The position numbers and the translations under genes were made by a program. A stretch of DNA of 64,000 bases from Austropuccinia psidii (Eukaryota; Basidiomycota; Pucciniomycetes; Pucciniales; Sphaerophragmiaceae). Every line of letters begins with the position of its first letter. Within the stretch, counting starts at the first letter, position 1. The DNA lies in NCBI GenBank assembly GCA_023105745.1, contig JALGQZ010000007.1, positions 51,131,569 to 51,195,568 on the forward strand. Direction: 5' to 3'. Of the stretch, positions 26,466 to 38,050 are shown in pieces. The notes under the pieces were generated by a model. It saw only the letters and a program-made list of their open reading frames with translations, searched no databases and was not told the DNA's origin.

Positions 26466-26583
26466 ACACTGCCAGGCCCCCAAATGTAAGATGTGGGTAG
26501 GTATGGAAGTTTTTTACAACAAAAAATGAAGTCAAGAATATGATTAAAGCCAAGTTTATGGTTAAAATCACGGCCAGAACCCA
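26466..26583 (-). repeat. Duplicated U5-PBS junction in E3 leader
   Basis: On the minus strand the 5' LTR is followed by a PBS-like sequence (TGGGTTCTGGCCGTGAT, 26566-26583). About 80 bp later come a second LTR-like end (CCCACATCTTACA, ending at 26485) and a second PBS (TGGGGGCCTGGCAGTG, 26466-26482). The sequence between them does not match the E3 LTR, so it looks like the U5 end of a related but different family. Confidence 0.75.
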
Positions 26584-26585
26584 AA

Positions 26586-28508
26586 TTTAAGATGTGTCTA
26601 TGGAACTGTTGATAATATTACTATTAAGCAATGGTACTATGACTGTTCTTATGAAACATAATAATAAAGATTATTATAGCCACAATTAAATAATTGAATA
26701 ATTATTTCTTTTACGTGTTATACACTACTAGAGATCATAAAGGTAAGCAGTAATTGTCTACAAGAATCAATTACAAGAAGAATTTAATGATAAAAACATC
26801 TTTTATTAAGATAAGAAAATTATTTTAATGTATAATTATCTTTTAAAAAAATAATTGTAGAGATAATTATTGAAGAAAACTAATTTTAGAGAAAACACTT
26901 TAAGAATTAAAATTAAATAACTCACTAAAACTCCAAAGAACTTATTGAAAGACAAAAGTAGAGAAATTTGACATATAATTGTGGATTTTTAGGGATCAAT
27001 ATGATTTATAACAGTAATACAACAATATATAGTTGATTTCTTTGATTTAAAGTCCTTCTAGTTGATTCTGAAAGAATAAATTACTTTTTAAGAAATATTT
27101 AACTAATACTTACTTGTTGGTAATAATGGTATAAAGGTATAAAGTGATCATTTGGAAAAAAGAGCAAGAGGAGGCCTCTTTTGAGTCAACAACTGCTCAC
27201 AGCGGCCTGCCATGGAGAAAACTGAAAAATCCAGTGATTTAGAAAACAATAATCCTTTTTTGATTAATCATTTCATCATCCGTTGTCACGTAAGATTATT
27301 ATAATTACTCAATTGATGCTTTTACGTGACGACCAACCACAATATGGTTAAGAATAAAAGGAGTAACATCTGTAAATCTTCCTTTATTTAAAAATAATCA
27401 TTTATTTCTCAAAGTTATAATTTTTATTGGAAATTTCATCACAGGTTGTCATTACTGTGAATTTTTGAAGAGTCAGTGTTTCACGTAGAATAATCAAAAA
27501 TGGACTGTAAGTAAAACTTTTAATTTTACTCTTGAAACCATAATTAATTTTGGTTTTCATATGGATAATAAAGTTCTCCATTGGCCTTGAAAGCTTCAGA
27601 GAGATTAATTAATAATTGTATTTTTAATGAATTTTTAAAGTTTTTACCTCATTTTTACATAGAATTGCAAATAGCAGTATATTGCAGGTTGCTATGAGGT
27701 AAATCAATGAATACTAGTCCAAAAAGGGTTTTAATTACTCTTTTAGGGTTTATACATGGAAAATCAATAATAATTGGCATGGTTACAGGAGTCTAAGTTG
27801 CTCTTTACCTCCTTGACACGTCAAAATAGCAGGTTCTTTGCTATTTTCTTATGATTTACTGAAGTTGTGACACAGTAACCAAGTTCCAAAAGGGTTTTAG
27901 TTTACTAATTGGGCCAAGATCAGCCATGGAACCCAGCTTTGGAGCTTTCCACGCCTCAGAGGCTTCAGATGTTGGGTACCCTGGCTCGCTTTGATGTCTT
28001 TTGTCCCCTCTAGCTATTTTCACATCAAAAATAGAGATTCAGGGTTAAAGACTGATATTCACTATGGGTTTACCAAAAGTGCATATAGGAATACCATGTT
28101 TTTAAGTGCCACAAACATGCATAACACTATTCTTAGTGTATGTGTAACATGGGATTTCTCATTTTCCCATTATTTTGCTGTGAAATTGAGAAAAACAAAA
28201 ATTTTCATGGATCTTTTATGTGGTATTAATGATGTGGAATTGAAGTATTTTCCATATTACCACCTCAGAGAGTTAATTTGAGCTTATTTACTCTATGGCT
28301 CTACCCTAGGTCAATTTTTATGTAGAATCCAAATCTGGTCTGAAATCCATGGATTTAGGTACTCAATAAAAAGTTATTTATCTTTTCTGAAATGAAAATG
28401 ATGAATTTTGAATATATGCATGACTTATGGGTTATGCATAGCTCACAAATTATTCTTAAAGATATTTGTGGCCTATTTGGGTATGTAAAACATACCTCAA
28501 GGCTCACA
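26586..28508 (-). repeat. E3 5' LTR
   Basis: The 1,923-bp partner of 18450-20358. Its U5 terminus has TTTAAG in plus orientation where the other copy has TGTAAG, a change that would impair integration-competent ends. Confidence 0.92.
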
Positions 28509-28513
28509 ATCTC

Positions 28514-29900
28514 CAAAGCACAAAGCCACGTACAAGAGAAGCTCCACATCTCATACTATCAAACAAGCAGTACCAAACCCTCTAGAAAGCTCAAACTCTT
28601 AATCACTCTTTCAACTCGGAAGTTCATAAAGGATTTCATCACAAGGTGCTACTGATGGATTTCTGAAGGAATAAGCTGCAAAAGGAAAGGAAAAAGAAAA
28701 CAATCCAAGATCAGCTTCATCATTTACCCAGTAAATCTCCAAAGGCATCAGGCACAAAACATAAGTCTAAACTAATGAGCTCTTTTCCAGGAAGCTCCTC
28801 ATCTATCTCACTATAAAATTAACAGCATTCCCCAGCAATACCCCAGAGTAAATTACCAGAAAACCTGATAATAGCCAAAAAGGAGCTTTAATTTCTCCAT
28901 GAAGGTATTCAGAATATTATTACGTCATGGATATCCCAAATACCCAAAGCAATGTGGATGCCTTTATATGGAACCCCAAAGGAATCTTATTGGCTGATTT
29001 TATATACAGTACACAATGTCTTACTACTAATTCCAAAATGTAATTTTGAAAATATTCAAAACCCCTCCAAAGGAATCCTTCTTTCAACCACAGAAACTTT
29101 AGTATCTTTGGTTAATACTGAAATATCTCACTCCATTTCAAAGTCTAAACTAACTTTCTTTGACAAATTATTAGTTAGCTATTTCCACAGCTTATTCATA
29201 AATGGGAACCCAAATCTAAAGCCAAACCCAACTATTCACCTTTCTCAACACTTATCAGAAGTTATTTGTAGCTATGGTCCACCCCCTTTTTCTTTCCTTC
29301 TGGGAAGGAGAAAGAAGGAATCATCTTGTGACACTATAACATAAAAATAAAAAAACAGGTGACATTATTCTTTTCTAATCAAGTATTGATTATTATTTAT
29401 ATATGTTAATATTCTCACCAAAATTCAGCCCACCTTGACAAGTCTATCTTCCAAAAATTGCTCCAAAAAATATGTTTAAGAGAAATTCTGGAAGGATGAG
29501 ATGAAAAAATCCCAAAATCCACCACCTTCAATTCACCTTTAGATTTTCAAGATTTAAATCTCCTACTATATGGTCAAAATACAAAAGTCTCAGCAAAAGA
29601 AGATTCAATTAAATTCACCATGCTAAATCATTTGAAAAACCTATTTGCAAAATCATCAAAAATGAATAATTTCCCTAAATTTGAAACTTTTTAATGGACC
29701 TTTGTTCCTCCACAAAGCTTAAGGTAAATTTCATTTCACATGACTCGGCACACCTTGGAAACTCTCACATCACATTTATGGAAGCATCTGATACAAAATC
29801 ATTTGAATTTCCCATTGTGAAGGAAATAGTTTGGGGGGAGGCATCAAAGAATTATTTCTTATTTTCAAAAATACTCACTAAACTCCCAGACTCTGAGTAA
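28514..29900 (+). pseudogene. KDZ/Plavaka-like transposase remnant, C-terminal part
   Basis: Beyond E3 the decayed transposase appears to continue on the plus strand. Text around 28930-28990 reads IPNTQSNVDAFIWNPKG. The open frame 28952-29344 contains KLTFFDKLLVSYFHSLF, then LKPNPTIHLSQHLSEV and YGPPPFSF. This matches the family's C-terminal order (KPNHHxxLH...xxGPxxxxW-type), with the first His of that motif replaced here. A further open piece at 29694-29900 (ISHDSAHLGNSHITF) could be the distal C-terminal domain. Frames change repeatedly, and the part between 28514 and 28930 is not clearly alignable. Confidence 0.5.
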
Positions 29901-32086
29901 TATAAAAATACTTACGGAAACTTCACTTATATGAATGCCAAAGTTTTTTCCTCTACTTCTGATAGGTTTCCAATAATAACTCAAGAACAAATTTGTGGAC
30001 ATTTTGTAAGCTACAAGAGTTCATTAAGAACTCATTACTCTGATTATGAATTAATTTTTTCTTTTTCAATGAGTCATGAATCAGATATTAAATGATTATT
30101 CAAATTACCATATAAGCTCCAGTAAAATATATTGTTTGTTGAGAACTGTGATAATATCCCTTTCTAAATTGTATGGAATTTTAATTTTAAACTATGAGAC
30201 CAACTGCCACTTAAAAATTCTTTTAGATCATGAGATCCCTATACTTTTGGAATTTATATTTTTCTATCAAAAAATATTTATAAACACATATCAAGGATAA
30301 AAATTTTGAAACAGAAAATTCCCAAGTTATTTTACTTAATGACAATTACTCTAATCCTCTTCTTATGGTAAGATAAATGATGATTATTCTGACTTTCAAA
30401 ATGAAATAATATTTCAGAATTGGTTTAGTTTGTAACAATTGTCAAGCCCAAACTTGAAAATCAGTGAAAATAAACCAGCGATTTTAATTATATACTCCTT
30501 TAAATCCAACTAACTAATATAATAATCAATCATAGAATAAAAATGTTTCATTTAATACTTATTATCATTAGTCAGATTTGTATCTAAGCAATGGTGTATC
30601 CAAGAAGAATGAAGAATGAATTGAAAAATTAGAAAATTCATTTTCAAAGTTCCAAATAATATTGGGACTTTATGTATTACATCCTATCTCTATATTAAAT
30701 GAGCTGTGAAAGAAGATATTTGATTCCCCTTGGAGTTATGTATATATTATCAAGATTCTATGGAAAATTTGGCTTTTTATTCTATTTGCGTGTAATTGGT
30801 GGCTTTTAAGGATCTATATTATTACCAAGTTCCCTTTTAGCTGAGATCCTTAATAGACCCCAGCTATTTCAGATTCTTTCACCATTTCTGAATCATTTAA
30901 AATTATTACCCATCCATTTGAATCAACTTTTTCAAAGAATTAAGAATTTCTTCAGAATTCAGAAATTTCAAACTTTTAACAACATTCCATCCGATCTTGT
31001 ATTTTGAATTTTTTTTGGAAAACCTGTTTTTTAATTCAGTTTTTAATTAAGAATACTTATAATTAACTTAGTATATCTTACTCAAAAAATTTCAAAATTT
31101 TGAATATTTCCTATTACAGTTAGTATCACAGTGAGTATAATATCCTTTTGATTATTAAAAGCCATTATTAATTTAAGAGAATTTTATACCAATAGATTGG
31201 GTAGAGAACTAACTGATTCACTTAAATTATAATCTCTCAGTGTTATACTTCTTTAATTTGAAGTTAGAATTAAGTAAAATATTAATTAAAATATCAATTT
31301 GGCAATTCATCGCCTCTTTTTTAATACTTCAATCGAAACATTAATAATTTGAGAACTACTTTTGTTGAAGGAATGTGGATTGACAAAGATATTCTGAGAT
31401 TTTCTGTATTCTATGAGAACTTGGTTTCTGAAATGCTGTTTATATCTGTAGCACATCAAAAATGATTATGATCCTCCAATAGTTTAATCTAACTACTTGT
31501 AAAAAGGGGGTTCTGAAGATTTTGAAATCTTTTTAAGGGCCTTTTTCCAATATGAAATTCCTTTCTTTATTAAATAAATAATACAAATCTCCAAGATTCA
31601 TTTTTTTGAAAAGAAGAACAGTTTGAAACCAATTTCAATGATGAATAACTATCTAAGAATTAAGAAGGAGAAGATAATGATCTCCTTGGTTAATAAAAGT
31701 ATTTGATCAATTTCAGATATATCAGTTCAGTCAAAGACTATAATATGTCCCTATTTTTCAGTAAAAAAATCCAAATTTTTATTGTCTTAAATAAGATGAT
31801 ATGTAAGCATAGTATATTGATAAGAAATATTTCCAAAAAACTAAAAGTTTCTCTTTAAAAATCAAAGCCCAAGAATGGAATTTATTTTTTCACATTTTGT
31901 TTCAATAAATAGAATTTAATTGCCCCTTGAAGAAAAGAATTAAATAATCAATATTTTGTGCTTTGATATCTCAAAAAGGTATAAAATAGCTCTGATATAC
32001 TGATCATTTTGAACCTTCTCCCAATATTAAATCAATTTTATATTGATTTTTCCGTCGCCTTTTTGAATGAATCTTTAATTCAAAAA
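29901..32086. other. AT-rich stretch without visible genes
   Basis: Only short A/T-biased ORFs are present. A frame at 30076-30300 may be residual transposase. I found no terminal repeats marking the right end of the old DNA element. Confidence 0.4.
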
Positions 32087-33455
32087 GTTTTCTATAGCTT
32101 TCTCTTCATGTCAGCATGGCAGAAACCTGTATGGAATTGTTTGAAAAACGTCAATTAGCAGCAGTAGCATCAGTTGAACAGTGCTGCTCGACGGGTATGA
32201 CAGCCGAAGGGAGGACACCCAAGTGGATCGTAGAAGAAATGGTGCCACTTTTGAATGATCGCACTCTAAGGTTTGTTCGTTCCACTATGATCAATTCTCT
32301 TAAAATCCTAATGCTTTGTACTCTTGTAGCACGTCTGACAAGTTGCGAATTGTGGCTCTATATGTGCTTTATCGAGATGGGGTCCCAGACGAAGATCGGC
32401 GACGACGTTATCAACACGCCAAATTAGCCTTACATGAAATGGATGCTGTCAACAATCTCATTCACCTCGCAGCCAATGTAACAAAAGATAGCGGGGAAAA
32501 GAAGAAACAATTGTTTAAGCAGACGTTGGACGAGAACGCATATGACATTTCAAGGTTTTAACCTTTTGTCAAACTGATGTTGGAGGTACGAGTAACTTTT
32601 GCTTACCTTTTAGATCACATAACGGTCGGGTTGAGTCATATGGGGATGTGGGTCTATGCAGGAGGCACTTTCGAACGAACTAGACTTGAATTTGTTTCCT
32701 TATATGGGTAAAACGCCGACTGTCTCCGGCGCAAAGACAGGCGCCGCTAGCTTAGCGACAAACGGCGGTGGTCCCATATCACTACGAAGTGCTAAGCCAA
32801 GTTGGCAGCGTCCTAAATCAAAAACCGTGATTGAGAACCGACAGAGGGTCATGGTCTTTGTGGCTGGCGGATTGACTCATTCAGAAATTCGGGCTGCTTA
32901 CGAGGTTTCAGAAGCACACACGAAAGACATAGTCATAGGTTAGCCCAATCAACCCCCTCAGGTTGACGTTCATTGGTTTTATTTACTGCGTAAATTACCA
33001 ATAACATTAATGATATTATCATAGGTTCAACTCATATTTATAAGCCTAAGAAGTATATCGCGGACTTAATCAACATAGATAGAGGGGGTGCTAGTCAATC
33101 TATGGGGCTCACAACTGTTGACGCGAATTCTTTGCGACCTTCGAAACTCAACAAATTACCTCAACCAAAGACTCAACGAACAGATTATGATGAACGATAC
33201 GTCCATGAACCTTCCCATCAAAGTTCTCAACGAATCCCACCCGGAAAGGATGTTTCGGCCTCTCGTTCTTCCCACCTTCGTCCAGCCCTTCCTTCCGGAT
33301 CAAATAGTCTACGCAAAGCTTCCTCCATTCGCTCATTTGTTGCAGAGAACTCACCTTTGCCTTCGCCTTCTATTGTCTCCGCTCCTTCAGGTTATGGTAC
33401 TCCCAAGGTTGAAAAGGAGAAAAAGAAAGGCTTTTTCAGTCGAAGTAAAAAATGA
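32087..33455 (+). pseudogene. Sec1-like SM protein gene, 3' half (copy A)
   Basis: Five exons can be read: 32115-32270, 32340-32585, 32662-32938 and 33025-33455, with the first preceded by acceptor GTCAG at 32114. They encode the C-terminal half of a Sec1/Munc18 protein, which binds syntaxin-type SNAREs at the plasma membrane and drives exocytosis. Landmarks are MAETCMELFEKRQLAAVAS, DKLRIVALYVLYRDGVP (32345-32396), ELDLNLFPYMGKTP, RVMVFVAGGLTHSEIRAAYE and a basic tail ending FFSRSKK. Introns are 69-86 nt with GT..AG ends. An in-frame TAA at 32559-32561 sits where a Lys codon is expected (YDISRF-x-PFVKLML). No 5' half lies upstream; instead AT-rich sequence abuts the duplicated exon at 32087. 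Probably a non-functional fragment. Confidence 0.85.
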
Positions 33456-33983
33456 TAAGATAAAAAGGCATCAGGTAAAAAATTTTCTTAAGACAGGTGA
33501 AAAAAATGTAATTCCTTAAGATAATTAACATCATGAAAGCTATTTACAGTTAGCAACAAAGAAAAATAAAATAAAAACAAGAGATACCATGCTGGGCAAG
33601 AGAAATAAAGCCAGCTTTCTTTGGAGCTTTTTCAACGTTAACAATCCGCTATTTTCAAAACATATATATGTATATCATAATGAGCCTATTTATTTATTTA
33701 CAAAACAATGATATATATGTCAATGCGATCTTTTTAAGTAATTATTATTTTGTAATGTCTATTAGATTGATAACAATGGAATTTTTGTGAATTTAACTCC
33801 AAAAAAGTAATCTGTGCAATTTTTCTTCAATTCGGCTGAAGGAATGAACCTTTGAGTAGGCTTCAATAAGATTAACAATGCGAAAAAAGCAAGTCACAAA
33901 GGAAAATATTAAAAAAAATTGATGTAAAAAGATTGGAAAGCACGCTAAAGAAAGCCAAGCAAACAAAAGAGAAAGGCAAAGAA
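33456..33983. other. Intergenic stretch between convergent genes
   Basis: This lies downstream of both Sec1 copy A (plus) and the coiled-coil gene (minus). It is AT-rich, probably the shared 3' untranslated or terminator region. No further motif is seen. Confidence 0.5.
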
Positions 33984-34983
33984 TCAGACTCTGTGAATTT
34001 GTAGTTGTAGGCCTATGGCCTGTTTAAATGCCTTCCGTCTTGCATCTCTACTTTGAGGAACGATTTCCTCAAGCCCCTCCAATAATTCTTTGAGGCACGC
34101 AGCTATTAAAAAATCAAAGAAAATCCTTGTTTTATGTTAATCGATCAAACTTGTCTTTTCAAAAAATAAAACTTACTGGACAAATTCTCAACTTCATCAA
34201 TTGTTTCAGGAAATAAATTGAGTATTGACCCTGTTTTAAGTGACGCCAATGGTGTTAATGGATCCATTGTGGAAAGGCAAATACTGTTAGCCCTTCTTGC
34301 GCGATTGTTTTTATCCCTAAGTAAAAAATTCAAAAAAAAAGATAAGTAAGTAAATTGAAAAAGAAAAAAAAAACTTACAATAATGTAAGCTTCTTGTCCA
34401 GTTTAAAATAATTTTCATCCATTTTCTTTTCTAATAATAAAATATTTTCAGTTTGTTTGTCTGCTTTTTTTTTCTATTAATGAAATCTTTTTACCTTGTG
34501 AATCTATTTTTTTTTCTAATGATAAAATCTTTCCACCTTGTAAACCTACTTTTTTTTCGAGTGATAAAATCTTTCCACCTTGTAAATCTACTTTTTTTTC
34601 GAGTGAATCTACTTTTTCTTCTAATGATAAAATCTTTCCACTTTGTAAATCTACTTTTTGTTTGAGTGATTTTATTTCTGAGCCTTGGTTTTTGATTTCT
34701 GAGCTTTGGTTCTTGATTTGATCAGAGAGTTCTGAAAGCTTTGGCAATAAATTTACCTCAGCATTTACCGAGGGTAAGGCAGACAGCGAACCCATGCTGT
34801 CCGCAATTTCTTGATAATGACTTTTTAGATTGATGAAAATTGGTGGTAATGCCCCACGAAACTTCAATTGTGTAAAAAATAATTTTTCGGTGGGAGAAAG
34901 TATTGTTTCTACCCTTTGGAAGACAAAACACTTTATAACCTCAAAAAGGCAAGTTATGAAACAAATGTTGCACAGATGCGCTT
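33984..34983 (-). CDS. Small spliced coiled-coil protein, function unknown
   Basis: Three minus-strand exons are supported by good splice sites: about 34983-34379 (donor T|GTAAGT), 34316-34177 (acceptor CTTAG, donor A|GTAAGT) and 34102-33984 (acceptor AATAG, stop TGA at 33986-33984). Exon 1 begins with a hydrophobic to mixed part (VETILSPTEKLFF, GALPPIFINLKSHYQEIAD). It continues into a long heptad-like repeat in which LQGGKILSLEKKV-type units recur about four times at a 14-residue period. This is a classic coiled coil, with a near-perfect DNA repeat behind it. Exons 2 and 3 encode a mixed region (NNRARRANSICLS) and a charged end. A run of nine A at about 34465-34475 puts the first part of exon 1 one base out of frame with the rest. 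The start codon is not evident and may lie in an upstream exon. I do not recognise the family. Confidence 0.6.
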
Positions 34984-35206
34984 AAAAAGTAAATTTCTCA
35001 GGCAAATTTTGAATTCAAAACTGATTGAATCCATAATTGTATTGTCCAACAGTCTGTTTTGATACCAACTGGACCACTATACTATATTACATGGGGGAGT
35101 GGCGACTAGTTTGGCCAGCAGGGTGGGTTTGGGGTGAAGAAGTTGGTTATCCTGTTTGCAGAGTGAACTGGAACTCAGGCCAGAATAAAGCGCATCACTA
35201 CTTGAT

Positions 35207-35428
35207 TAGGGGAGTTCAAGGGGTGGATCCATAAGCCACATTTTACCGCAACATGAGCAGATTTCAACGCCCAAGCACCACCTGGCCCCATATGTGAAAA
35301 TGGCCTACAACAATCAAAGCTCATGAACCAGGCCACCAGCTACCAAAAATGGTGGTTCAAGGAGTTAAAATCAAGCGATCGAGAAATCAAGCACGAGCCA
35401 ATAAAAACCAGTGCCTTGAACTCCCCTA
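35207..35428. repeat. 222-bp foldback with 15-bp perfect ends
   Basis: TAGGGGAGTTCAAGG (35207-35221) recurs as an exact reverse complement at 35414-35428. The enclosed block and the sequence just upstream (35090-35430) are visibly richer in G and C than the surroundings. They contain an ORF (35037-35234) without recognisable motifs. It could be a small non-autonomous element or a captured fragment; no TSD was identified. Confidence 0.6.
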
Positions 35429-35564
35429 GATGATCTTAGATCCTACATTTTGAATGTGTACCAGTTTTAAACGCTTCATTTTCAACAAAGAATCTACGGA
35501 TTGTCTCCATGATCTGTTCTTTCAATAATTACTCCTATACCAAGTCGTCATAATATTGTCATTG

Positions 35565-35840
35565 TTAATGAAGCACATGAGTGTTCCTAACTTCCTGTGA
35601 TATTAATTTGCTTTTTAGCGTTCTCCAAGATCTAAAATAGTCTTGGACTCTTTCAAAATGAACTAAGCTTACCCATCTCTTGTCTACAGTATCGTCAAAG
35701 ACCACAGACAATAAAACTTCAGTAATCAAGCTAATTAATTGATTCAAGTTTTTCTTTAATTGAGATCATCAGGCAACGTATATCCAAATCATCAATGGCT
35801 TGATTCATTCGTTGACTAACTGACCTCTTCATTTTCATCA
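35565..35840 (-). pseudogene. Short coding-like fragment, unrecognised
   Basis: On the minus strand two adjacent frames look coding: one near 35840-35750 (KRSVSQRMNQAIDDLDIRC) and one at 35747-35565 (VSLVHFERVQDYFRSWRTL). They are joined by a frame change near 35755. No start or end is secure. The amphipathic, Leu/Ile-rich style resembles hypothetical proteins common in rust genomes, but no function can be given. Its 5' end lies only about 15 bp from the Sec1 copy B exon on the other strand. Confidence 0.35.
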
Positions 35841-35853
35841 TCTCCTTTTATAG

Positions 35854-36999
35854 GTTATCTTGACACTATTCAATCTGTTAAACCCTCAAACGGTCGTTGG
35901 AAGATTTTAGTGCTTGATAAACACTCTCAATCTCTCATTAATGGCGTATTAAAAACCTTTGAAATCTTAGAACTTGGTGTTCAACGTATGTCCATGTCAA
36001 CACTTAATCACATTTCTCAAATTCTTTCAATCCATCTTTGAAAGTGTTTTTATATCTTATTATCATTTCATACGATTATTTTTAAAAATTATGTCATTTT
36101 CAAGAACAATTCCATTTATTACAGAATTAATCACTAATTATAATTCATCTTATACAAACAAAACATGTTTCAGAAATCGATCTAATTGAAAACAACCGAA
36201 ATCCTACCCCGAATCTTGACGTTATTTACATCCTTGCACCAATAGCTAAGAATATTGACCAAATCATAGCCGATTTTTGTCCTCATGGTAGCACTGGCAA
36301 AAAGCACCACCTGAAGGTTTCAATAAATATGCTGGCGCGCATATGTTTTTTGGTGATGGTAATTGATCTATTTTTAAAGTCAAAGTTTGACATTTCGCTT
36401 CGATTTATCAATCCGCTAAGTCTTTTTGCTATGTATGAAAAACCATGGAATATGGTTCAAAACTTTTATAGCCTTAGATGATCAACTTGTCAACAGACTC
36501 ACCCATTCTCCAGCTGCGCCCTACCTTCGGCAAGTAATCGAATTGTTTACTGATATTTTGCCAGAGGAACCTCAAGTGTATACACTCCGGCCTCCAAATC
36601 CTCGTAGTTTTTTGACTCTCTATGCTCCTCCACCCATTTGATCCGCTGAACAAGCGCTTGATATCTGGGAAGAAGAAACTTGTTGGACAAGCACATCGGC
36701 AAGCAGACATGCTGTTTGAGCACGGACATTTGACAAACCAGACTAGTCTGAATGACATAAAGGACATGTTGGCTAGTCTACCCTATTTGAAAGAAAGTAA
36801 ATAAAAGGTAATTATTCTGGTTTTATAAATGATTGACGGCTTTTTGGCCTTGGCCACTTGTACCTCTTTGTTTTGATTATTGTTTTCTATAGCTTTCTCC
36901 ATCTCAGCATGGCAGAAACCTGTATGGAATTGTTTGAAAAACGTCAATTAGCAGCAGTAGCATCAGTTGAACAGTGCCGCTCGACGGGTATGACAGCCG
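35854..36999 (+). pseudogene. Sec1-like SM protein gene, 5' half (copy B)
   Basis: The exons read 35854-35985, 36174-36358, 36472-36796 and 36908 to about 36999. The first encodes the family N-terminus (LDTIQSVKPSNGRWKILVLD). The second encodes NLDVIYILAPIAKNIDQII and, after a one-base shift near 36310, KYAGAHMFFGDG. The third encodes NRLTHSPAAPYLRQVIELF, LTLYAPPP, a stop, AEQALDIWEEE, and in another frame LNDIKDMLASLP. About 100 residues of the SNARE-binding arch domain seem deleted between the last two blocks. The fourth is a truncated copy of the exon that opens copy A, ending at 36999. The first coding exon (true ATG) is not recognised upstream. The stop, the shift and the deletion make it non-functional as it stands. 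Confidence 0.82.
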
Positions 37000-38050
37000 G
37001 CTATCCAGTCAAGCTGAATTTATTTATACTACAAGGCCATATGTACTATGAGGTTTAAAACTAATTTCATACAATTAACCCCAAATAAAGTTTCAGCTAA
37101 TACTCCATTATGAGTTATGGCTAAATGGGCAAGATACAAACCATGGAAAGGGTCATAATTCAGTCAATGTTGGTTTCCCAAAGTTCCTTTAAAAATTATT
37201 TGCTAGTTTTATGCAGGCTAATTAATAAATACTGATTATGAGTTTACTAATCATAAAGACATACTAATGATCAACTTTCTTATTTTATATCTATAAGGAA
37301 TTAATTGCAATTTAAGAATATAAGAACCCCAGTCAAGTTGCAATAACTATAAATCGACTGTATAAATGGTGCCACATTATTTAAGACCCTTCTCAGGGTG
37401 ATTTGAAAAATTTTACCATATCCAAATTGTTGGAATTGTTTTAATTGATAATGGATGTAGAGAAATGTTTGAAAGAATGCAAATAATCCTTTTCATGGAG
37501 ATTCCATGCATGGACTGATTGTTGACTTATTCAGTTTGGTTAAAACCATATTTGTAATCATTATGGTACAAATATGTTATGTTCCATTTTAGTTGCATAA
37601 CTGCATGACCACCACTGACTTATGGTCACCTCAATCATTTTTTTGTGTTTGTTTTTTCAGTCCATTAAGTGCTTCTTGTGTTTGTATCAAAAAAATCATA
37701 GAACTTTACAGGTCAAATTATTCTTTTTAAAGGAAACACTCCCCCCTTTTGGTCACATTTTAATCCTCCAAATGATAATTTGGAGTAATTCAAGACCTTA
37801 AAGAAGCACAGTTTTATTGAATCTTTTTTATTTATGAAAAAAATGATTATGTGAGATTACACTGGCATAATTGGGAAATTTTATGTGAAAAAAGTCAAAA
37901 GGTCTCACATTTTTTAATTTTAAAAATTGTTTTCTAGTGTACCTTTTCAATATCAAAAAAAGAGTGACTTTTATAAGTAAGGACACCAAAAGAATTTTTT
38001 AGTTTTTAGCTTTTGAATGATTAAAGCTTTGATGATTTTCTTATTTATTT
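37000..38050. other. AT-rich stretch without visible genes
   Basis: The sequence after the Sec1 breakpoint shows no reading frame or repeat that I can support. Confidence 0.45.

Larger units (their letters stand above)
18450..28508 (-). mobile_element. E3: decayed Ty3/Gypsy LTR retrotransposon
   Basis: The element is 10,059 bp on the minus strand. Its LTRs are 18450-20358 (1,909 bp) and 26586-28508 (1,923 bp), and it has a perfect 5-bp TSD ATCTC (18445-18449 and 28509-28513). Ends are TGTGAGCC...CATCTTACA in element orientation. The outer TG-type end of the 5' LTR's U5 side is mutated (TTTAAG instead of TGTAAG at 26586). LTR divergence is clearly higher than in E1, and the internal region has many stops and frameshifts. 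It inserted into a transposase remnant. Special features are a duplicated U5-PBS junction in the leader and loss of the chromodomain. Confidence 0.93.

Noticed and set aside
34453..34665. Plus-strand Phe/Leu-rich ORF that looks like membrane repeats
   Set aside because: It is the antisense of the coiled-coil exon, whose splice sites and heptads support the minus strand.
32115..36999. Functional Sec1 by trans-splicing or circular RNA of the permuted halves
   Set aside because: Both halves have stops or shifts, and about 100 residues are missing, so no complete protein could result.
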